A stretch of 36,583 nucleotides of DNA from Sphingopyxis sp. RIFCSPHIGHO2_12_FULL_65_19 (GCF_001830555.1 NZ_MIAM01000044.1:1-36583), one strand, 5' to 3'. Shown: positions 1 through 7,709, counted from the first letter of the stretch. A program made the numbers and translations. Notes: generated from the letters alone by a model not told the origin.

Positions 1-406
1 AGTCGCGGACATAGTCGAACGCGCGCATGTCGAAGGTCATGCCGTTGGGCAGGGTGAAGCTGACCGCGCGGTCGCCGTCATCGCCCAGCGCGGTGCGATC
101 GACCGCCGCCAGCGCGGCCAGCGCCGCGGCGATCTGGTCCTGCATTCCGGCGAAATCGACGGCGTCTTCGGAAAAGTCCGGGACATCGACGCCGCCAAGC
201 CGTGCGAGCGGCTGTAGCGCCTGGGTGCAGGTGAAGCGCACTTGCGCGGCGAGCGGGAACATGTCGGGCGCGAGCCGGGCGACCGCAAACTGCAATTCGC
301 CGATGCCATTCTCCTCCCCCCAGGCGCGCGCGCGCGACAGTTCCGCGGACAGGGCGGACAGCCCATCCTGATACGCCGGTACGGTGAGGTCGTAGAGCAT
401 CGTCAT
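1..406 (-). CDS. DUF1993 family protein, partial (C-terminus outside window)
   Basis: The minus strand reads open from the ATG at 404-406 to the window edge, giving about 135 residues that begin MTMLYDLTVPAYQDGL and contain an FTLPNGMTFD motif. The start and spacing resemble DUF1993, a cytosolic helical family of about 170 residues, so roughly the last fifth is cut off. Its function is unknown; a fold like the DinB/YfiT metalloenzyme-like bundles has been suggested for such proteins, but I see no clear metal ligands. It starts 25 nt after the stop of the ABC transporter on the same strand, so the two are probably co-transcribed. A second Met lies two codons downstream. I am fairly sure of the frame and moderately sure of the family. 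Confidence 0.75.
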   Translation of the reverse strand, partial: MTMLYDLTVPAYQDGLSALSAELSRARAWGEENGIGELQFAVARLAPDMFPLAAQVRFTCTQALQPLARLGGVDVPDFSEDAVDFAGMQDQIAAALAALAAVDRTALGDDGDRAVSFTLPNGMTFDMRAFDYVRD

Positions 407-431
407 ATCCTTGGTCTGGAGGCGCGCCCGA

Positions 432-2228
432 TCAGGCCGCGGCGAGATTGTCCTGGAACTGAAGCCGCGCGAGGCGCGCATAAAGGCCGTCGGCCGCGAC
501 GAGCGCGTCATGCTTGCCCTCTTCGACGATGCGGCCGTCGTCCATCACGATAATGCGGTCGGCGGCACGCACGGTCGCGAGGCGGTGCGCGATGACGATC
601 GTCGTGCGGTCGTGCATCAGCGTTTCCAGCGCGTCCTGGACAAGTTTTTCGGATTCGGCGTCGAGCGCCGACGTCGCTTCGTCGAGCAGCAGGAGCGGCG
701 CACGGCGCAGCAGCGCGCGGGCGATCGCGATGCGCTGGCGCTGGCCGCCCGACAGGCGGGCGCCGCCTTCGCCCATGAAGGTGTCGAGACCCTGGGGCAG
801 TTTGCGCAAGAATTCCTCGGCATTGGCGGCCCGTGCCGCGTCCCACAGATCCTCGTCGCTCGCATTCCAATTGCCATAGCGAAGATTGTCGCGCGCCGAG
901 GCGGCGAAGATCACCGTTTCCTGCGGCACCATGGCGATCCGCGCGCGGATATCGGCGGGATCGGCTTCGGTCAGCGGGACGCCGTCGAGCCGGATCTGGC
1001 CGCCCTGCGGATCGTAGAAACGCTCGGCAAGCTGGAACAGCGTCGACTTGCCCGCGCCCGACGGACCGACGATCGCCACGGTTTCGCGCGGGCGGATCGC
1101 GAGGCTGAAATCGTGGAGTGCCGGGGCGTCGGGGCGGGTCGGGTAGTGAAATTCGACCTGCGCAAATTCCAGCGTGCCGACCGACGGTTCGGGAAAGCGG
1201 CGCGGGTGGGCGGGCGGCGCGATGCTCGGTTCGGCGTGGAGCAGCTCGCTCAGCCGTTCGGCGGCGCCCGCGGCGCGGAGCAGGTCGCCATAGACTTCGG
1301 TCAGCGCGCCGAACGCGCCCGCGACAAGCCCGCCGGTCAGGACGAAAGCGGCGATCGTGCCGCCGGTGATCGTCCCCGCAGCGACGCCTTCGGCACCATA
1401 CCAGAGCAGGGTGGTGATCGCCCCGAACAAGAGGCCGATGACCGTCGCCGTGATGATCGCGCGCAGGCGGATACGGCGCTTGGCGGTCGCAAAATTGGCC
1501 TCGACCGCGAGCGAAAACCGGTCGGCCTCACGCGATTCCTGACCGAATGCCTGGACGATTTTCATGGCGCCCATCTGTTCGGCGGTGGTCGCGCCAATGT
1601 CGGCGACGCGGTCCTGGCTGGTCCGCGACACATTTTGCAAGCGGCGGCCTAGCAGGACGATCGGCAGGATGATGACCGGGATGCCGAGCAGGATACCCGC
1701 GGTGAGTTTCGGCGACAGGCTGAACAGATAGATGATGCCGCCGATGCCCATGACGGTGTTGCGGAGCGCGACCGAGACGGTGGTGCCGACGACCTGTTCG
1801 ATGATCGCGGTATCCGACGTCATGCGCGAGGCGATTTCGGAGGGGCGGTTTTCCTCGAAGAAACCGGGGGCGAGGCGCAGCAGATTCTGTTGCACCGCCT
1901 GGCGGATGTCGGCGACGGTGCGTTCGCCCAGCCAGCTCACGAAATAGAAACGCAGCGCGGTGGCGAGCGCCAGCGCGACGCAGATGCCGTAGAAAAGCCG
2001 GAAATGCGGCGCGACGTCGCCGCCGCCGGCGATGAAGCCGCTGTCGATCATTTCCTTGAACTGATACGGGATGGCGAGGGTCGCGAGCGCGGCCACCCCA
2101 AGCGCGATCGCCGCAATGACGAGCTGGAGCGGGTAGCGGCTCGCATAACGCCACACCATGCGCAGGCTGCCCAGCTTGCGGCGGGGCTCGGCGGCTGGCG
2201 CGGCGGAAAGATCGGGTTGGCTGACCAT
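432..2228 (-). CDS. ABC transporter, fused permease/ATPase (exporter half-transporter)
   Basis: A 598-residue half-transporter: a six-helix exporter membrane domain (about 25-330) followed by a nucleotide-binding domain (about 350-590). Visible motifs are Walker A GPSGAGKST (388-396), Q-loop Gln436, signature LSGGQ (492-496), Walker B LLLLDE ending at Glu517 and H-loop His548, all intact. It should homodimerise in the inner membrane and export a lipid or hydrophobic substrate, as MsbA-like proteins do; the substrate cannot be read from sequence. The open frame extends to 2327, but the extra 33 residues are low-complexity Ala/Ser. I chose the ATG at 2226-2228, with a weak AGGG upstream, because family members start shortly before the first helix. 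The DUF1993 gene follows after 25 nt. Confidence 0.93.
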   Translation of the reverse strand: MVSQPDLSAAPAAEPRRKLGSLRMVWRYASRYPLQLVIAAIALGVAALATLAIPYQFKEMIDSGFIAGGGDVAPHFRLFYGICVALALATALRFYFVSWLGERTVADIRQAVQQNLLRLAPGFFEENRPSEIASRMTSDTAIIEQVVGTTVSVALRNTVMGIGGIIYLFSLSPKLTAGILLGIPVIILPIVLLGRRLQNVSRTSQDRVADIGATTAEQMGAMKIVQAFGQESREADRFSLAVEANFATAKRRIRLRAIITATVIGLLFGAITTLLWYGAEGVAAGTITGGTIAAFVLTGGLVAGAFGALTEVYGDLLRAAGAAERLSELLHAEPSIAPPAHPRRFPEPSVGTLEFAQVEFHYPTRPDAPALHDFSLAIRPRETVAIVGPSGAGKSTLFQLAERFYDPQGGQIRLDGVPLTEADPADIRARIAMVPQETVIFAASARDNLRYGNWNASDEDLWDAARAANAEEFLRKLPQGLDTFMGEGGARLSGGQRQRIAIARALLRRAPLLLLDEATSALDAESEKLVQDALETLMHDRTTIVIAHRLATVRAADRIIVMDDGRIVEEGKHDALVAADGLYARLARLQFQDNLAAA

Positions 2229-2283
2229 CGCACCGGCCCTAGCAGCGGTGGCGGCGGCGCTCAACGACGCAGAATGCGGCGCT

Positions 2284-2340
2284 GCTTCAAGCGGTTTGAA
2301 GCTGTGCTGCAAGGGAGCGCGGCCCATGCGCCGCGCTCCC
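2284..2340. terminator. Two hairpins between yjhX-like gene and ABC transporter
   Basis: Two inverted repeats sit in the 121-nt gap. One has 10-bp arms GGGAGCGCGG (2313-2322) and CCGCGCTCCC (2331-2340). The other has 7-bp arms GCTTCAA (2284-2290) and TTGAAGC (2296-2302). The strong GC stem lies just past the yjhX-like stop at 2350 and could end that transcript. No clear T-run follows, so a classical intrinsic terminator is uncertain. Confidence 0.45.
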
Positions 2341-2349
2341 CCCTATTCC

Positions 2350-2607
2350 TCAGCGATTGTCGAGCTGCGCCCGCACGGCGCGAAGCCCCGCCTGCGTGAT
2401 GCGGTATGGCGCCCCGCCGTGCGAGCCGATGAAACCGCGGCGTCGCAGCCGCTGGAATAGGGACAGGCCGGTGCTGGCGAGGACGAAGCCGTCGCGCGTG
2501 AAGCACAGCACTTCGACGATATGACCGGCGTCGTCGCGGCGGTGACGGATCATGCCGCCTTGCGCCAGCACATGGAGCACGCGCTGCTCCGCTTTCGAGA
2601 TGTTCAT
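2350..2607 (-). CDS. YjhX family protein (UPF0386, putative toxin), solitary
   Basis: 85 residues beginning MNISKAEQRVLHVLAQGG and ending RAVRAQLDNR, the same length and end pattern as E. coli YjhX. The family folds like a small winged-helix protein. E. coli YjhX is reported as the toxin of the YjhX-YjhQ toxin-antitoxin pair, where YjhQ is a GNAT acetyltransferase. No acetyltransferase or other antitoxin lies beside it here: its neighbours are an ABC transporter and a PHA depolymerase. It is therefore either an orphan or has a different role, and a DNA-binding regulator is possible. The open frame extends to 2670, but the ATG at 2605-2607 gives the family-typical start. A perfect palindrome TTGCATGCAA lies 17 nt upstream. 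Confidence 0.82.
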   Translation of the reverse strand: MNISKAEQRVLHVLAQGGMIRHRRDDAGHIVEVLCFTRDGFVLASTGLSLFQRLRRRGFIGSHGGAPYRITQAGLRAVRAQLDNR

Positions 2608-2623
2608 GGGATATGTCCCGATA

Positions 2624-2633
2624 TTGCATGCAA
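2624..2633. promoter_or_regulatory. Perfect palindrome TTGCATGCAA upstream of the yjhX-like gene
   Basis: A 10-bp perfect palindrome lies 17 to 26 nt before the ATG of the YjhX-like gene, where a repressor would block transcription. A separate hairpin with arms ACATCCCG and CGGGATGT lies at 2669-2691. The binding protein is unknown; autoregulation is an inference. Confidence 0.3.
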
Positions 2634-2779
2634 CAACGGCGCACCAACCAGGGGTCGGCACGCAGCACACATCCCGTTTTCCCCGGGATGTTAGCGGTTG
2701 CCCGCAATCTCGGACATAATCACTCCATCGGCGCCGGATGCGCCTTGCCGGGGCAGATTATTCGCCTTCGGCACGCCTC

Positions 2780-2806
2780 GCAATGATTTTGATGCATTGC
2801 ACAATG
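2780..2806 (+). promoter_or_regulatory. CAATG/CATTG inverted repeats upstream of phaZ
   Basis: In the AT-richer patch before the depolymerase there is GCAATG (2780-2785), CATTGC (2795-2800) and then CAATG (2802-2806). These form two overlapping inverted repeats 78 to 104 nt before the start codon. TGCA/TTGC-rich sites are used by PhaR-type repressors of PHA genes in other proteobacteria, so a PHA-linked operator is possible. The match is loose and I give it low weight. Confidence 0.25.
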
Positions 2807-2883
2807 AGGTGGAGCGCCTAGACTGTCGTTCCATGAGCAGGCGCCGGAGAGCGCCGCCGGGCAACGCAAGGAACGATTTGGAT

Positions 2884-4104
2884 ATGCTGTATCACGCCTT
2901 TGACATGCAGAAGAATTGGCTCGCGGGGGCGAGCGCGCTTGCCACGGCGGGGGCGCAGGCGATGCAGCATCCGGCCAATCCGCTGGGTTATTTCGGCGGT
3001 AGCCCGATGTTCGCTTCGGCGCTCGAAGTGTTCGCCCATGCCGCGGCACCCCGCGGCAAGCCCGGATTCGAGCTGTATGAGACCGAAGTCGAGGGCGAAA
3101 CGGTGCGCGTTACCGAGGCGATCGAGGCGCGCAAGCCGTTCGGCCAGCTCAAGCATTTCAAGCACAAGGGGTCGAGCGGGGCGCCCAAGCTGCTGATCGT
3201 TGCGCCGATGTCGGGCCATTATGCGACGCTGCTGCGCGGCACGGTCGAGCGGATGCTGCCCGGCCACGATGTGTGGATCACCGACTGGCGCGACGCGCGC
3301 AACGTGCCGTTGGAGGCGGGCAAATTCGACCTCGACGATTATGTCGATTATCTGATCGCGTGGCTCGAACATATCGGCCCCGGCGCGCATATGCTGGCGG
3401 TGTGCCAGCCCTCGGTGCCGAGCCTGGCGGCCGCAGCGGTGATGGCGGCAAACAAGAACAAGTGCCGACCAAAGACGCTGACGATGATGGGCGGCCCGAT
3501 CGACACGCGCAAGGCGCCGACCGCGGTCAACGAACATGCGACGACGCGGCCCTATGCCTGGTTCCAGGAAAATGTGATTGCCACCGTTCCGGCCTGGTAT
3601 CCGGGCGCCGGGCGCCGCGTCTATCCGGGCTTCCTCCAGCTTGCGGGCTTCATGTCGATGAACCTTGGCAACCATATGATGAGCCATTGGGAGATGTTCA
3701 GACATCTGGTCGACGGCGACGGCGAAAGCGCGGACAAGACCAAGGAATTCTATGACGAATATCGCGCGGTGTGCGACATGACGTCCGAATTCTATCTTCA
3801 GACGGTCGACGTCGTGTTCCAGCGCCATTTGCTGCCCAAGGGCGAAATGACGCATCGCGGCCAGCCGGTCGATGTCGGCGTCATCGAGGATATCGCGATC
3901 CTTGCGATCGAGGGCGAGCGCGACGATATTTCGGGGATCGGCCAGACCAAGGCCGCGCTGACGATCGCCAAGGCACTGCCCGCCGACAAGAAGAAATATC
4001 TGATGGCGAAGGGCGTAGGCCACTACGGCATTTTCAACGGCCGCAAATGGCGCGACGAGATTGCGCCGGTGGTCGAAAAATGGATTCGCAGCAACGGGGG
4101 GTGA
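2884..4104 (+). CDS. phaZ: Polyhydroxyalkanoate depolymerase, intracellular (PhaZ type)
   Basis: A 406-residue alpha/beta hydrolase that should cleave stored poly-3-hydroxybutyrate inside the cell. It has no signal peptide, as expected for the intracellular family. The nucleophile region reads LAVCQPSVP with Cys174 in place of Ser, the hallmark of these Cys-type depolymerases. Asp347 or Asp348 (ERDDISG) and His380 (GVGHYGIFNG) complete the triad, and the WITDWRDAR segment is also family-typical. The ATG at 2884 has AAGGA about 11 nt upstream; the frame is open from 2698, but the added residues do not look conserved. No phasin, phaC or phaR is in the window. The gene stands alone, followed by a REP-like hairpin. 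Confidence 0.93.
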   Translation: MLYHAFDMQKNWLAGASALATAGAQAMQHPANPLGYFGGSPMFASALEVFAHAAAPRGKPGFELYETEVEGETVRVTEAIEARKPFGQLKHFKHKGSSGAPKLLIVAPMSGHYATLLRGTVERMLPGHDVWITDWRDARNVPLEAGKFDLDDYVDYLIAWLEHIGPGAHMLAVCQPSVPSLAAAAVMAANKNKCRPKTLTMMGGPIDTRKAPTAVNEHATTRPYAWFQENVIATVPAWYPGAGRRVYPGFLQLAGFMSMNLGNHMMSHWEMFRHLVDGDGESADKTKEFYDEYRAVCDMTSEFYLQTVDVVFQRHLLPKGEMTHRGQPVDVGVIEDIAILAIEGERDDISGIGQTKAALTIAKALPADKKKYLMAKGVGHYGIFNGRKWRDEIAPVVEKWIRSNGG

Positions 4105-4141
4105 GGTCGTCTGGGAGCGACCGGAAGAGGAGATTTTTTTT

Positions 4142-4216
4142 TCGTCATCCCGACTTGATCCGGGATCCATCACGGCGCTGAAGTCATGGACTCCGGATCA
4201 AGTCCGGGGTGACGAG
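4142..4216. repeat. REP-like palindromic element (GTCATCCCG type)
   Basis: The left arm begins CGTCATCCCGACTTGATCC and the right arm ends GGATCAAGTCCGGGGTGACG, making an imperfect stem of about 25 bp around a loop near 4168-4188. Such elements are scattered between genes in alphaproteobacteria. It follows the phaZ stop and lies past the 3' end of the YkvA gene, so it may stabilise or end both converging transcripts. Shorter relatives are at 2669-2691 and 18612-18637. Confidence 0.75.
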
Positions 4217-4269
4217 AAGGCGGAACGGACGCTCGCTAACCACCCCGAACCCGGCGCCGGTTCGCCGCC

Positions 4270-4668
4270 TCAATGCCAGGGCGAGGTGCGGACGCTCCAG
4301 TAAACGATGTAGAGCAGCCCCGCCCACAGCAGCAGGATGAAGGCCATCCCCGCGCGGCTTGACGGGCGGTCGCTGGCGGCCTCTGCGGCGGCGTGGAGTT
4401 CGGTCCACAGCGGGGCGGGGATCAGGCGGCGGACCGCCACCAGGCCAAGCGGGACGATGATCAGGTCGTCGAGCCAGCCGAGCACCGGGATGAAATCGGG
4501 GATCAGGTCGATCGGCGACAGCGCATAGGCGGCGACCGCGATCGCCAGCGCGCGGGCAAGCCAGGGGACGCGCGGATCGCGCGCGGCGAGCCACGCGGCG
4601 TGCGCCTCGACGGCGAGGCGGTGGCCGAGGTCGCCGATGCGTTCGGAAAGGGATTTGCCGGTCATCAT
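4270..4668 (-). CDS. YkvA family (DUF1232) membrane protein
   Basis: 132 residues with the DUF1232 signature SPIDLIPDFIPVLGWLDD at about 51-68, inside a hydrophobic stretch, and a second membrane segment near the C-terminus (FILLLWAGLLYIVYW). The family occurs across bacteria and its function is unknown. The start is ATGATG at 4666-4668 or 4663-4665; I took the first. A GGGGA lies about 13 nt upstream, a poor spacing. It is divergent from dgcA with only 20 nt between the start codons. Confidence 0.85.
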   Translation of the reverse strand: MMTGKSLSERIGDLGHRLAVEAHAAWLAARDPRVPWLARALAIAVAAYALSPIDLIPDFIPVLGWLDDLIIVPLGLVAVRRLIPAPLWTELHAAAEAASDRPSSRAGMAFILLLWAGLLYIVYWSVRTSPWH

Positions 4669-4688
4669 TTGATCATTACTGTCCCCGC

Positions 4689-5684
4689 ATGGCTATCCAA
4701 CTGAAAAGCGCGCGCGTCGAACGCTGGCAGGTCGCGGGCGAGTTTGTCATCAGCCGCGGCGCCAAGACGCATGTCGATGTCGTCGTTGCCGAAATCGAGG
4801 GAATGGGGGGCGTTGTCGGACGCGGCGAAGGCACCCCAATCTATTATCACGGCGAGAATGCAGTGGGGTGCCGCGACCAGATTTTGCTCGCCGCACCGCA
4901 TATCGCGGGCATGGACGCGGCGGAAGCGCGCGCCGCGGTGCAGGAATTGATGGCGGCGGGCGCGGCGCGCAACGCGCTCGACTGTGCGCTGTGGGACCTC
5001 GAAGCGCGCCAGCGCGGGCTGCGGCTCTGGCAACTCGCGGGACTCGATGGCGCGCCGACATCGCGCGTCACCGCCTTTACCATTTCGCTGGGCAGCCCCG
5101 GCGCGATGGCCGAACAGGCGGCAACCGCCGCCGCCGACGGCTATCGCCTGCTCAAGCTGAAGCTGACCGGCGAGGGCGACCGCCTGCGCGTCGCCGCGGT
5201 GCGAAAGGGCGCACCCGATGCGCGGCTGATCGTCGATGCGAACGAAAGCTGGGGCGCGATCGACATATTGAGCGAGACCGAAGCACTCGCCGACATGGGC
5301 GTCGAAATGATCGAACAGCCGGTGCCCGTCGGCGCCGACGCGCTGCTCGATCCCGTTTATGCCCCCATCCCCTTCCTTGCCGACGAAAGCTGCCAGACTG
5401 CGGCAGACGTGGCGCGGATCGGCCCCTTTTACGATGGAGTGAACATCAAGCTCGACAAGGCGGGCGGACTGACCGAAGCGCTGCGCATCGCCGACGCCGC
5501 CGATGCGGCGGGGCTGTCGATCATGGTCGGGTGCATGTTATCGACCAGCCTGGCGATCGCGCCGGCATTCGTGCTGGCGCAGCGCGCGCGCTGGGTCGAT
5601 CTCGACGGCCCCGCGCTGCTGGCGCGGGACCGCGAGAGCGGGTTCGAGTTTCGCGAAGGCCGGATTGGGCCGCCGGTGGGATAA
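4689..5684 (+). CDS. dgcA: N-acetyl-D-glutamate racemase / dipeptide epimerase (enolase superfamily)
   Basis: 331 residues of the muconate-lactonising subgroup of the enolase superfamily. Visible catalytic features are the KxK pair Lys156/Lys158 (LLKLKLTG), Mg ligands Asp183 (VDANESW), Glu209 (MIEQPVP) and Asp232 (LADES), and the opposing Lys at 254/257 (NIKLDKAGG). Proteins of this type were first called L-Ala-D/L-Glu epimerases; the DgcA branch racemises N-acetyl-glutamate in D-Glu catabolism. The usual partner DgcN is not adjacent, so substrate choice between N-acetyl-D-Glu and a dipeptide is open. No Shine-Dalgarno is visible before the ATG at 4689, hinting at leaderless translation. The downstream neighbour converges. 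Confidence 0.86.
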   Translation: MAIQLKSARVERWQVAGEFVISRGAKTHVDVVVAEIEGMGGVVGRGEGTPIYYHGENAVGCRDQILLAAPHIAGMDAAEARAAVQELMAAGAARNALDCALWDLEARQRGLRLWQLAGLDGAPTSRVTAFTISLGSPGAMAEQAATAAADGYRLLKLKLTGEGDRLRVAAVRKGAPDARLIVDANESWGAIDILSETEALADMGVEMIEQPVPVGADALLDPVYAPIPFLADESCQTAADVARIGPFYDGVNIKLDKAGGLTEALRIADAADAAGLSIMVGCMLSTSLAIAPAFVLAQRARWVDLDGPALLARDRESGFEFREGRIGPPVG

Positions 5685-5699
5685 ACTGGCGACGCGGCG

Positions 5700-6164
5700 T
5701 TACAGCGCGACTTCGGCATGCTGGCCGAGCTCGCCTTCCTTCATCGTCATCCCGGTCGCGAGTTTGAACAGGCCCTTGATGCTGGGGTCGGCGGTCCAGA
5801 TTTCGGCATTGTCGAGATCGAAGCGCAGCAGCACCAGCTTCGGATCGTCCTTGCCGCCTTCATACCAGGCCGCGATGCCGTTGTTCCATAATTTGTCGAG
5901 CACCGTGCGGTCGCTTTCGCGCACCAGCGTTCCCGAAATGCAGGCGAACAGGTCGTGGCCCTTCGCCGAAAATTGCGCCATGGCGGGGCCGCCGCCCGCC
6001 AGCCGGTTGTCGGTCGAGGTAAAGAACCAGAACGCGCTGTCGGCATCCTTGTCGAGCTGGGCGTTCATCGGGATATGATGCGCGCGCGCGCCGGTAGCGC
6101 CGACCATGACATAGGGGCTGTCGGCCAGCGCCTTCCAGAATATTTTCTTGATATCGTCGCTCAT
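5700..6164 (-). CDS. Pyridoxamine 5'-phosphate oxidase-like flavoprotein (general stress protein 26 type)
   Basis: 154 residues starting MSDDIKKIFWKALADSPYVM, with the split-barrel pattern of small PNPOx-like proteins (AFWFFTSTDNRLAGG, then LVRESD and a C-terminal GMTMKEGELG). Members bind FMN, FAD or F420 and often reduce quinones or other redox-cycling compounds; the exact substrate is not evident. The ATG at 6162-6164 has AAGGAA about 7 nt upstream and is preferred to the longer open frame. It follows the VOC gene after 63 nt on the same strand and is probably co-transcribed from the SoxR-box promoter, which suggests a role in handling redox-active chemicals. Confidence 0.8.
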   Translation of the reverse strand: MSDDIKKIFWKALADSPYVMVGATGARAHHIPMNAQLDKDADSAFWFFTSTDNRLAGGGPAMAQFSAKGHDLFACISGTLVRESDRTVLDKLWNNGIAAWYEGGKDDPKLVLLRFDLDNAEIWTADPSIKGLFKLATGMTMKEGELGQHAEVAL

Positions 6165-6227
6165 GGGAAATTCCTTTTGCCCCTCGATAGATGGACAACG
6201 CATCAACGCCGCGCATGTTGCCCCGGT

Positions 6228-6629
6228 TCAGCGCAGCCGCGGCTCGGCATAGCTGACGACTTCATATTCGATGCCGTCGGGGTCGAAGAAATAGAAGCGG
6301 CGGCCCGGTTCGTAATCGCCATGGTTGAACGGCGTCAGCCCGACCGCCTTCACGCGCATTTCGATCGTGTCGAGATCGTCGACCTGGATGCCGAGGTGAT
6401 TGAGCGGCTCGCCTTTCGGATAGCGGGCGGCGCCATCCTGCCCGTCGGGGCCGGCGTAGAGCGCGACATAGGCGCTGTCGCTGCCCAGGTGGATCGTGCG
6501 GCCGCCATCGCGGGCCGGGCCGCGCCAGCGTTCGTGCCAGCCAAAAATCGCCGAGAGGATTCCGGCCGTCCGGTCGGGATCGCTGACGGTCAGATTCACA
6601 TGCTCGATGAAAGGGTGCGTCACCTTCAT
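6228..6629 (-). CDS. VOC family protein (glyoxalase/dioxygenase fold)
   Basis: 133 residues forming one vicinal-oxygen-chelate unit of two beta-alpha-beta-beta-beta modules. Candidate metal ligands are His10 (IEHVNL), His78 (LNHLGIQV) and Glu123 in FFDPDGIEYEVV. The family includes glyoxalase I, extradiol dioxygenases and drug-binding proteins, so the reaction is not assigned. A GGAG sits 5 nt before the ATG at 6627-6629. The promoter just upstream contains a SoxR box with a 19-bp spacer, so it should be induced by redox-cycling compounds. It is the first gene of a likely two-gene unit with the flavoprotein. Confidence 0.87.
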   Translation of the reverse strand: MKVTHPFIEHVNLTVSDPDRTAGILSAIFGWHERWRGPARDGGRTIHLGSDSAYVALYAGPDGQDGAARYPKGEPLNHLGIQVDDLDTIEMRVKAVGLTPFNHGDYEPGRRFYFFDPDGIEYEVVSYAEPRLR

Positions 6630-6654
6630 TCTCCTGATTCGCGTTGACGCCCGG

Positions 6655-6685
6655 CTTATGAAAGCTCAAGTCAAGTTTAGATCAA
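6655..6685 (-). promoter_or_regulatory. SoxR-dependent promoter with SoxR box
   Basis: On the minus strand, -35 TTGATC (6680-6685) and -10 CATAAG (6655-6660) are separated by exactly 19 bp, the long spacer typical of MerR-family activated promoters. The 16-nt segment CTCAAGTCAAGTTTAG (plus strand, 6665-6680) matches the enterobacterial SoxR box CTCAAGTTAACTTGAG at 13 of 16 positions. It lies between the VOC gene and the divergent soxR. Confidence 0.8.
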
Positions 6686-6708
6686 GCGAAAAGCGAGGAG
6701 CGCCGACA

Positions 6709-7179
6709 ATGCATCGAACCGACCTGATCGCCATCGGCGAACTTGCGACGCGCACGGGCGTCGCGGTGTCGGCGATCCGCTTTTACGAAGCGAAGGGGCT
6801 GGTCGAGGCGTTGCGCACCAGCGGGGGACAGCGCCGATTCCTGCGCGCCGATATCCGCCGCGTTTCCTTCATCCTGATCGCGCAGCAGCTGGGGCTGAGC
6901 CTGGAGGAGATTGCCGCCGAGCTGGCCGGGCTGCCCGCGGGACGCACACCCAATGGGGCCGACTGGACGCGGATCAGCACGGGCCTGAGAGCGCGGATCG
7001 ACGCGCAGATCGCGGCGCTCGAGCGGACGCGCGAACTGCTGGGCGACTGCATCGGATGCGGCTGCCTGTCGCTGAAGAAATGCGGGCTTTACAACCGCGA
7101 TGACAAGGCGGCGCAGCGCGGCGCGGGGCCGCGCTACCTGATCGGCGACCGGGCCATGGAGATTGCCGAGGTCGGCTGA
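6709..7179 (+). CDS. soxR: Redox-sensitive transcriptional activator SoxR
   Basis: 156 residues of the MerR family: an N-terminal winged helix-turn-helix (IGELATRTGVAVSAIRFYEAKGL, about 9-31), a dimerisation helix (about 82-112) and the [2Fe-2S] cluster motif CIGCGCLSLKKC, with Cys114, 117, 119 and 125 in the exact CX2CXCX5C spacing of SoxR. Oxidation of the cluster converts the bound dimer into an activator. The ATG at 6709 gives a start like known SoxR proteins; the frame is open further upstream without conserved sequence. There is no soxS, as expected outside enterics, so SoxR should act directly on the divergent VOC/flavoprotein unit. Its own leader contains the box, so autoregulation is likely. 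Confidence 0.95.
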   Translation: MHRTDLIAIGELATRTGVAVSAIRFYEAKGLVEALRTSGGQRRFLRADIRRVSFILIAQQLGLSLEEIAAELAGLPAGRTPNGADWTRISTGLRARIDAQIAALERTRELLGDCIGCGCLSLKKCGLYNRDDKAAQRGAGPRYLIGDRAMEIAEVG

Positions 7180-7208
7180 GCCGTTGGGCCGCGCGCCGCA
7201 ACCGGCGG

Positions 7209-7478
7209 TCAGTCGGCGTCGGCGCCGCCCGCCCGGTCGGCCATATCCATGAAATCGCGCGCCAGATTACGCTCGCCTTCATCCTTGAACGCGACGTCGA
7301 GATCGGGCGCGACGCCGAGCATGTGCATCAACGCCCACAAAGCGAAGCGGCGACCGGGGTTGGTTTCGAGGCCGAAGTCGACGCGCATCCGTTCGGTGCC
7401 CGCGGCATAGGCTTGCGGGTGGATGGCCGCTAGGTCGGCGGTGCCGAAATAGCGGCGGAGCTGGTCGTCGAAATCCAT
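7209..7478 (-). CDS. Small conserved protein of unknown function
   Basis: 89 residues starting MDFDDQLRRYFGTADL, with the acidic C-terminus GGADAD. It looks cytosolic: no signal peptide or membrane helix, and a helical middle (ALWALMHMLGVAPDLDVAFKD split by Gly/Pro). I do not recognise the family. The ATG at 7476-7478 matches the first conserved-looking residues; GGCGG is the only purine-rich stretch nearby. The same frame continues open through the antisense strand of the ATPase gene, which is a GC artefact. It converges on soxR, with 29 nt between the stops. Confidence 0.7.
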   Translation of the reverse strand: MDFDDQLRRYFGTADLAAIHPQAYAAGTERMRVDFGLETNPGRRFALWALMHMLGVAPDLDVAFKDEGERNLARDFMDMADRAGGADAD

Positions 7479-7523
7479 GCCGCCCTTTTCGCTCGTTTTG
7501 CTCGATTGGCAAGTTGTGCGGTG

Positions 7524-7709
7524 CCTTTCCCCTCCCCCTTGATGGGGGAGGCGGCGAGACTTGGCAGCTTGCTGCCTAGTCGCAGCGGTGGGGGTGCGCT
7601 CTCGGCCCGAAGCGGCGGCGCATGGACGCACCCTCACCCCCATCCAACTTCGCCTAACCGCTTCGCGACAAGGCTTCGTATCCTTCCCCCATCGAGGGGG
7701 AAGGGGGCC
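7524..7709. repeat. Dispersed palindromic repeat, copy A
   Basis: This fills most of the 300-nt gap between the genes ending at 7478 and starting at 7779. The outer arms are CCTCCCCCTTGATGGGGGAGG-like on the left and CCTTCCCCC-ATCG-AGGGGGAAGG on the right, each itself a small hairpin. An internal core, GACTTGGCAGCTTGCTGCCT (within 7556-7582), is shared in opposite orientation with 32188-32214 at 26 of 27 positions. I see no gene in it. It is probably a non-autonomous intergenic repeat. Confidence 0.75.

Noticed and set aside
2350..2884. Toxin-antitoxin pair around the YjhX-like gene
   Set aside because: No GNAT acetyltransferase or small antitoxin frame is present on either side.
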